From positions 124,001 to 188,000 of the forward strand of contig NZ_SMLH01000001.1 in the NCBI RefSeq assembly GCF_004349315.1: a DNA stretch of 64,000 nucleotides. Reading direction: 5' to 3'. The translations under genes were made by a program, and so were the position numbers. The notes beneath the pieces are model-generated. The model was given only the letters and a program-made list of their open reading frames with translations, ran no database searches and had not been told where the DNA came from. The stretch is from Flavobacterium ranwuense. Its GTDB lineage: Bacteria; Bacteroidota; Bacteroidia; Flavobacteriales; Flavobacteriaceae. Each line of letters begins with the position of its first letter. Positions within the stretch are counted from its first letter, which is position 1. Shown piece by piece: positions 59,283 to 64,000 of the stretch.

Positions 59283-60376
59283 TTTTTGTTTTGCACTTCG
59301 TCATCATCCTGTATTGCATGGCGATTTGCTTTCTGATTTATGGTTTCACCAAAGTAAATGCTATTGATTATATTGGTTTAAAGCCAAAAACAAAATTCTC
59401 AATTATAGTCCCTTTTCGGAATGAAACTGAAAATCTGCCTTTTTTATTAGACAGTTTATCCCAATTGAATTACCCGATGGAAATGTTCGAAGTGATTTTG
59501 GTTGATGATGAATCGGAAGAAGCCTTTAAAGTTCAAAGTTTAACGTTTAAAGTTTCGGTCATAAAGAATTTTCGGGTTTCAAATTCACCCAAGAAAGATG
59601 CGATTGTAACCGCAATGCAAATCGTAAATACGGACTGGATTATCACCACCGATGCAGATTGCACAGTCAATAAAAACTGGTTATTGACATTGGATAATTA
59701 CATTCAGCTTCATAATGTTGCTATGATTGCTGGAGCAGTAACGTATGATTGTGGGAATTCATTTCTGCATCATTTTCAGCAATTGGATTTAGCCAGTTTA
59801 CAAGGCGCAACGATTGGAGGTTTTGGAATTAACAAAGGGTTTATGTGCAATGGCGCCAACTTTGCTTACACCAAATCATTTTTTCAAGAGCTGAATGGTT
59901 TCGAAGGAAATGATGGAATTGCAAGTGGCGATGATGTTTTTCTATTGCAAAAAGCGGTTGCCCAGTTTCCTAAAAAAGTCCATTATCTAAAATCTCAAAA
60001 CAATATTGTCATCACAAAACCATTGGATGATTGGAAATCGTTATTCTATCAAAGAGTACGTTGGGCCTCAAAAACAGGTTCGTATCAAAGTACTTTCGGA
60101 AAAGGATTGGGACTGTTGGTCTTTGCGGGAAATTTGTGTTTGGTTTTGGACTTTGGACTTTGGACTTTGGGCTTAACTGCTTTTCAGAACGTCTTTTTAT
60201 TATTTGCTTTAAAGTTCACTGTTGATGCAGTTTTGATTTATAAATCTCATTATTTTTTAACCAAAACTAAAATACGTTATTTAATTTTGAGCAGTTTGTT
60301 CTATCCGATTTTTAGTACGAGCGTGGCTTTGTATTCTTTGTTTGGGGAATACGAATGGAAAGGAAGACGGTTTTAG
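59279..60376 (+). CDS. Membrane glycosyltransferase, family 2 (GT-A fold)
   Basis: The 365-residue enzyme has an N-terminal helix and a GT2 catalytic domain (KFSIIVPFRNETENLPFLLDSLSQL, EVILVDDESEE, the DXD-type TTDADCTV, GFMCNGANFAYTKSFFQELNGF, and QRVRWASKTG with the Q-x-x-R-W motif). A cluster of helices near the C-terminus makes it membrane-bound. The Q-x-x-R-W motif marks processive or lipid-sugar type enzymes. Two simple-repeat tracts fall inside it (59528-59555 and 60148-60168). Coupling with the LPG-synthase-like protein suggests glycosylation of a lipid. Confidence 0.88.
   Translation: MIFVLHFVIILYCMAICFLIYGFTKVNAIDYIGLKPKTKFSIIVPFRNETENLPFLLDSLSQLNYPMEMFEVILVDDESEEAFKVQSLTFKVSVIKNFRVSNSPKKDAIVTAMQIVNTDWIITTDADCTVNKNWLLTLDNYIQLHNVAMIAGAVTYDCGNSFLHHFQQLDLASLQGATIGGFGINKGFMCNGANFAYTKSFFQELNGFEGNDGIASGDDVFLLQKAVAQFPKKVHYLKSQNNIVITKPLDDWKSLFYQRVRWASKTGSYQSTFGKGLGLLVFAGNLCLVLDFGLWTLGLTAFQNVFLLFALKFTVDAVLIYKSHYFLTKTKIRYLILSSLFYPIFSTSVALYSLFGEYEWKGRRF
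60148..60168 (+). repeat. Three tandem copies of GGACTTT inside the glycosyltransferase gene
   Basis: The 7-base unit is repeated exactly three times and keeps the reading frame (VLDFGLWTLGL). Because 7 is not a multiple of 3, gain or loss of one unit would shift the frame. Confidence 0.85.
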
Positions 60377-60457
60377 ATGAAATCAAGATTGATTTCTTAA
60401 CTTTCTGTAAAGACAAAGTTAGCATGTTCAATTGCTTGTTTAGCCAATAGTAGATAC

Positions 60458-60491
60458 AAAAAAAGCTTCCGAAATTAACGAAAGCTTTTTT
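60458..60491. terminator. Bidirectional terminator between glycosyltransferase and MORN-like gene
   Basis: AAAAAAGCTT and AAGCTTTTTT with an inner CG pair form a stem with A- and T-runs on both sides between two convergent genes. Confidence 0.75.
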
Positions 60492-60509
60492 AAGTATTTT
60501 ATGATGCTT

Positions 60510-60857
60510 TTAGTCTCTGTTGACTAATGCTTCTTGTTTCCATGTTTTTACTGAAGCAATTCTGCTGTTAGAGTAATCTACTTCGCTTAAGTTATTGCCA
60601 TTCCAGAATAACCATTTTCCAGTTTTTTCACCTTTTTCATAATTAGCAATAGATAACTTGTTGCCGTTCGTGTCATATGAAGTCCAAACTCCTTCCAGTT
60701 TGCCATTTTTAAAGAAGCCTTCCTGTTGTACTTTTCCATTTTCAAAGTAGTAAGTTGTTTTTACTAACTCACCTACAGCTTCTAATTTTGGATTGTTTTC
60801 TTGTGCAAATAAAATGCCTGAGAATAATAGTGCGGTTAAGATTATATATTTTTTCAT
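60510..60857 (-). CDS. Secreted MORN/YwqK-like repeat protein
   Basis: The 115-residue protein has a signal peptide (MKKYIILTALLFSGILFAQ). The mature part is a set of short beta-hairpin repeats (TTYYFENGKVQQEGFFKNGKLEGVWTSYDTNGNKLSIANYEKGEKTGKWLFWNGNNLSEVDY) of the YwqK/MORN type. In databases such proteins are sometimes named YwqK-family antitoxins, but no toxin partner is present and a structural role is more likely. It shares its repeat type with the lipoprotein at 45895. Confidence 0.82.
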   Translation of the reverse strand: MKKYIILTALLFSGILFAQENNPKLEAVGELVKTTYYFENGKVQQEGFFKNGKLEGVWTSYDTNGNKLSIANYEKGEKTGKWLFWNGNNLSEVDYSNSRIASVKTWKQEALVNRD

Positions 60858-60986
60858 GTCGTTTGGATTTTTAAATTCATATTAACTAAACAAATATATA
60901 AAACATTTTACAATAAAAAAACTATTACTTAACAATTTAGTAACATTGGAGTAAAACTTAACATTGGGAATATCCAGAAATAAAAA

Positions 60987-61008
60987 AACCAATGCTTTCA
61001 CATTGGTT
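60987..61008 (-). terminator. Terminator after the thioredoxin-like gene
   Basis: AACCAATG/CATTGGTT over a 6-base loop is followed in the minus direction by T6. Confidence 0.8.
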
Positions 61009-61031
61009 CGTTTATGTTATTTTTATGAGAC

Positions 61032-62030
61032 CTATTTTAAAAGAACATCTAACTCTTCTTGTAGTTTTGGTGATGAAGGTCTGGCCGCATCTGCTTTTAC
61101 AACTTTTCCATTCGGATCTATCAAAATGAACCTAGGGATTCCGGTGATATTAAAGTCTTTGACAAATTGAGAATTCCAATCATTATCCGCAAAAACCTGA
61201 ACACCGCCCAATTCTTTTTCTTTTATCATGGTTTTCCATTTTTCGAGATCCTTTAATTTATCAATAGAAATGCTCACAAAAGCAATGTTTTTATCATGGT
61301 ATTTTTCTTCAACTTTTTTCAAGAAAGGAATTTCGGCACGACAAGGTCCGCACCAAGTTGCCCAAACGTCTATATATACATATTTTCCTTTAAAGTCTTC
61401 CAACTTAGTTTTTCCACCCTTGTAATTAGCATAATCAAACGAAGGAGAAGCGGAATTGTTTAATTTATTGTTCGCTTGACCTTGTTTGTAATATTTAGTC
61501 AAACCGTCTAAATTATTCTCAATATCTTTCTTTTGAAGAGCAACAAAATTAGGATCCATTTTGTTAGTTTCTAATTTTGCTAAATCGGCTTTGTTTTTCT
61601 CGGCAATTAATTTATTGAAAGCTTCTTCATTAGACGATAACATTTCATCGTAATTAAATTTGCTTTCTGATATGGTGTTTTGAGCCAAAAAATTGTTCTC
61701 CACAGCTCCTTTTCCTGAATACACAATGGACTCGTCAAATTGTTTCGCATCCATTTTTAACTTTAAATCATATCCGTTTTTAAGATACAATTTGGTATAT
61801 TCAACCCCGTCAAACATTAGATATAAGCCGCCTTTTATGTTTAAGGTATCTTTAAAAACGCCTTCTTTATTGATTTGGATTTTTCGAATCACTTTTTTGT
61901 TATCTCTGATATAAATAGAATCTCCATTTCTGTTGGTTATTTCGGCATTAAAAGAAACGTAATTTGGACCTTGCCCGTAACTATAAAACGTAGCGGCAAA
62001 TAGAATGGCAATAAGTACTAATTTTTTCAT
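61032..62030 (-). CDS. TlpA-like periplasmic thioredoxin with N-terminal DUF4369-like domain
   Basis: The 332-residue protein has a signal peptide ending near FYSYGQ. Residues about 20-110 form a beta-sandwich like DUF4369 (FNAEITNRNGDSIYIRDNKKVIRKIQINKEGVF), then a helical linker, then a thioredoxin domain with Trp226-Cys-Gly-Pro-Cys230 (YVYIDVWATWCGPCRAEIPF) and the cis-proline loop GIPRFILIDPNGKVV. Such proteins are numerous in Bacteroidota and probably act in periplasmic thiol redox control. Specific partners are unknown. Confidence 0.9.
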   Translation of the reverse strand: MKKLVLIAILFAATFYSYGQGPNYVSFNAEITNRNGDSIYIRDNKKVIRKIQINKEGVFKDTLNIKGGLYLMFDGVEYTKLYLKNGYDLKLKMDAKQFDESIVYSGKGAVENNFLAQNTISESKFNYDEMLSSNEEAFNKLIAEKNKADLAKLETNKMDPNFVALQKKDIENNLDGLTKYYKQGQANNKLNNSASPSFDYANYKGGKTKLEDFKGKYVYIDVWATWCGPCRAEIPFLKKVEEKYHDKNIAFVSISIDKLKDLEKWKTMIKEKELGGVQVFADNDWNSQFVKDFNITGIPRFILIDPNGKVVKADAARPSSPKLQEELDVLLK

Positions 62031-62154
62031 AAATGATGAGGTTAGATTGTGTTAGTCAAACTTAATTATTTAATATATGATTTTCAAAAGATTAACAATA
62101 ATTTAATTTTCGTTGAAGTTTCATGGTTTTAGGGTTTAATACAATATTTGTTTT

Positions 62155-62162
62155 TACTTTTG
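62155..62162 (+). promoter_or_regulatory. Probable -7 box for aspS
   Basis: TACTTTTG fits TAnnTTTG, 18 bases before the ATG at 62181. The same TACTTTTGCAGTCTA string occurs upstream of pckA. Confidence 0.5.
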
Positions 62163-62180
62163 CAGTCTAAAATTTTGATC

Positions 62181-63932
62181 ATGTATAGAAGTCATAACTG
62201 TGGCGAATTGAACGCCTCACATATTAATACCGAAGTTACACTTGCAGGTTGGGTTCAAAAATCACGTGATAAGGGATTTATGAACTGGGTTGATTTACGC
62301 GACCGTTATGGAATTACGCAATTGATTTTCGACGAAGGTCGTTCAGAAAAATCAGTTTTTGAACTGGCAAAAACACTTGGTCGTGAATTTGTAATTCAGG
62401 TAAAAGGGACTGTTATTGAGCGTGAAGCCAAAAATAAAAATATCGCAACAGGCGAAATAGAGATTTTAGTTACAGAATTGAATATTCTTAACGCTTCGCT
62501 TACGCCTCCTTTCACTATTGAAGACGAAACGGACGGTGGAGAAGACATCAGAATGAAATACCGTTACTTGGATATTCGTAGAAATCCGGTAAAAAACAGT
62601 TTGATGTTTCGTCATAAAGTAGCGATGGAAGTGCGTAAATACCTTTCGGATTTGGATTTTTGTGAAGTGGAAACGCCTTATTTAATAAAATCTACTCCAG
62701 AAGGTGCCAGAGATTTTGTTGTTCCTTCTCGAATGAATGAAGGGCAATTTTATGCGTTACCACAATCCCCACAAACTTTCAAGCAATTATTGATGGTAGG
62801 TGGAATGGATAAATACTTCCAAATCGTGAAATGTTTCCGTGATGAAGATTTACGTGCAGACAGACAGCCGGAATTTACACAAATCGATTGTGAAATGGCT
62901 TTTGTGGAACAAGAAGATATTTTGAATGTTTTCGAAGGATTGACAAGACATTTGCTAAAAGAAATAAAAGGGATTGAAGTAGATAAATTTCCAAGAATTA
63001 CCTATGAATATGCCATGAAAACCTATGGAAATGACAAACCGGACATTCGTTTCGGAATGGAGTTTGGGGAGTTGAACCAATTTGCACAACACAAAGATTT
63101 TCCGGTTTTCAATGCTGCGGAGTTGGTGGTGGGAATTGCGGTTCCGGGAGTTGGAAACTATACTCGTAAGGAAATAGATGGATTAATTGACTGGGTAAAG
63201 CGTCCTCAAGTGGGTGCGTCAGGAATGGTGTATGTGAAATGCAATGAAGACGGGACTTATAAATCATCAGTAGATAAATTCTACGATCAAGATGATTTAA
63301 GTGCTTGGGCAAAAACTACAGGTGCTCAGCCGGGCGATATGATTTTTGTGCTTTCTGGTCCAGCTGACAAAACGCGTACGCAGTTAAGTGCGTTGCGTAT
63401 GGAATTAGCAACACGATTAGGGTTGAGAAATCCTGCTGAATTTGCGCCGCTTTGGGTGGTTGATTTTCCTTTGTTGGAATTCGATGAAGAAAGTGGTCGT
63501 TACCATGCTATGCATCATCCGTTTACATCTCCTAAACCAGAAGATATGCACTTATTGGAAACGAATCCAGGAAAAGTTCGTGCTAATGCGTATGATATGG
63601 TTTTGAATGGAAATGAAATTGGTGGAGGTTCAATTCGTATTCACGATAAAGCGACTCAGCAATTAATGTTTAAATATTTAGGGTTCACGGAAGAAGAAGC
63701 TAAAGCGCAATTCGGATTCTTGATGGATGCATTCCAGTTTGGTGCGCCACCACATGGAGGATTGGCTTTTGGATTGGATCGATTAGTAGCAATTCTTGGT
63801 GGTCAGGAAACGATTCGGGACTTCATTGCTTTTCCAAAAAATAATTCAGGAAGAGATGTTATGATTGATGCTCCGTCAACAATTGACGAGTCACAATTGA
63901 AAGAGTTGCATATAAAATTAGTTTTATCATAA
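62181..63932 (+). CDS. aspS: Aspartyl-tRNA synthetase
   Basis: The 583-residue class II synthetase charges tRNA with aspartate. An N-terminal OB-fold anticodon domain (about 1-105: [45 protein letters not shown]) precedes the catalytic domain with motif 1 ([38 protein letters not shown]), motif 2 ([21 protein letters not shown]) and motif 3 ([13 protein letters not shown]), with the bacterial-type insertion (GAD domain) between about 285 and 420. Length and layout are those of bacterial AspRS rather than AsnRS. The ATG at 62181 is preferred over 62148, which lies ahead of the -7 box. Confidence 0.96.
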   Translation: MYRSHNCGELNASHINTEVTLAGWVQKSRDKGFMNWVDLRDRYGITQLIFDEGRSEKSVFELAKTLGREFVIQVKGTVIEREAKNKNIATGEIEILVTELNILNASLTPPFTIEDETDGGEDIRMKYRYLDIRRNPVKNSLMFRHKVAMEVRKYLSDLDFCEVETPYLIKSTPEGARDFVVPSRMNEGQFYALPQSPQTFKQLLMVGGMDKYFQIVKCFRDEDLRADRQPEFTQIDCEMAFVEQEDILNVFEGLTRHLLKEIKGIEVDKFPRITYEYAMKTYGNDKPDIRFGMEFGELNQFAQHKDFPVFNAAELVVGIAVPGVGNYTRKEIDGLIDWVKRPQVGASGMVYVKCNEDGTYKSSVDKFYDQDDLSAWAKTTGAQPGDMIFVLSGPADKTRTQLSALRMELATRLGLRNPAEFAPLWVVDFPLLEFDEESGRYHAMHHPFTSPKPEDMHLLETNPGKVRANAYDMVLNGNEIGGGSIRIHDKATQQLMFKYLGFTEEEAKAQFGFLMDAFQFGAPPHGGLAFGLDRLVAILGGQETIRDFIAFPKNNSGRDVMIDAPSTIDESQLKELHIKLVLS

Positions 63933-64000
63933 TTTGCGGTATAAATTAGTTAGAAAACGTTGAATATCAATATTTTTACAAAATAAAAAGAGAAGAATGT

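Noticed and set aside
60510..60857. Toxin-antitoxin antitoxin (YwqK name)
   Set aside because: The protein has a signal peptide and MORN-like repeats and no toxin neighbour, so the antitoxin label is not supported.
1..64000. CRISPR array, prophage or rRNA operon
   Set aside because: No regularly spaced direct repeats, no phage structural or integrase genes and no rRNA-like conserved stretches were found.

Overview
The window looks like a chromosomal segment of a Flavobacterium or close relative (Bacteroidota, Flavobacteriaceae). The sequence is AT-rich and several genes are preceded by the Bacteroidota -7 box TAnnTTTG. There is a SusC/SusD starch locus and an amylase with a type IX secretion C-terminal domain. 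Mevalonate-pathway enzymes, BlaR1-like peptidases with TonB-type C-termini and one tRNA gene without an encoded CCA also fit this group. About 58 protein genes and one tRNA (Leu, anticodon UAG) are supported. There is no rRNA, CRISPR array, prophage or complete insertion sequence.

Layout. (1) 0.5-11.4 kb: a short-chain carboxylate locus. It holds a zinc-ribbon/HTH protein related to IS1 DNA-binding domains, an outer-membrane porin, an MHS-type MFS transporter, two small membrane proteins, a fused sodium:solute symporter/histidine kinase (CbrA/CrbS type), a receiver-only response regulator, a propionyl-CoA-synthetase-like ligase and acetyl-CoA synthetase. (2) 11.5-29.8 kb: a complete starch/maltodextrin system. 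SusC, SusD, SusE and a secreted GH13 amylase lie on the minus strand; a LacI regulator, sugar MFS permease, beta-phosphoglucomutase, GH65 maltose phosphorylase, periplasmic GH13 and lipoprotein GH13 lie on the plus strand. The expected flow is surface capture and cutting, TonB-dependent import, periplasmic trimming, permease uptake of maltose, phosphorolysis, and conversion of beta-glucose-1-phosphate to glucose-6-phosphate. (3) 29.9-34.0 kb: housekeeping and unknown genes, with a decayed tspO 3' end beside an intact tspO. (4) 34.1-41.0 kb: isoprenoid genes (mevalonate diphosphate decarboxylase, mevalonate kinase, UbiA prenyltransferase) and an RluB-like pseudouridine synthase, interrupted by an orphan antitoxin-like gene and a histidine kinase/response regulator pair. 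(5) 41.1-48.2 kb: peptidases, the tRNA, and a lipoprotein-BlaI-BlaR1-like trio. (6) 48.2-49.5 kb: a small accessory patch, one gene of unknown function between two structured palindromes next to dispersed Flavobacterium-type repeats. (7) 49.5-64 kb: mainly core genes (saccharopine dehydrogenase-like, DUF423, pckA, DUF4407, hemW, ruvC, UPF0104-like membrane protein, glycosyltransferase, TlpA-like thioredoxin, aspS).

The most promising unusual items are the carboxylate-sensing locus, where the response regulator has no output domain and a transposase-derived DNA-binding protein sits at the head of the cluster; the single-gene cassette-like patch at 48.2-49.3 kb; the tspO relic; and a family of dispersed structured repeats. 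All assignments come from reading motifs and gene context; no database search was possible.
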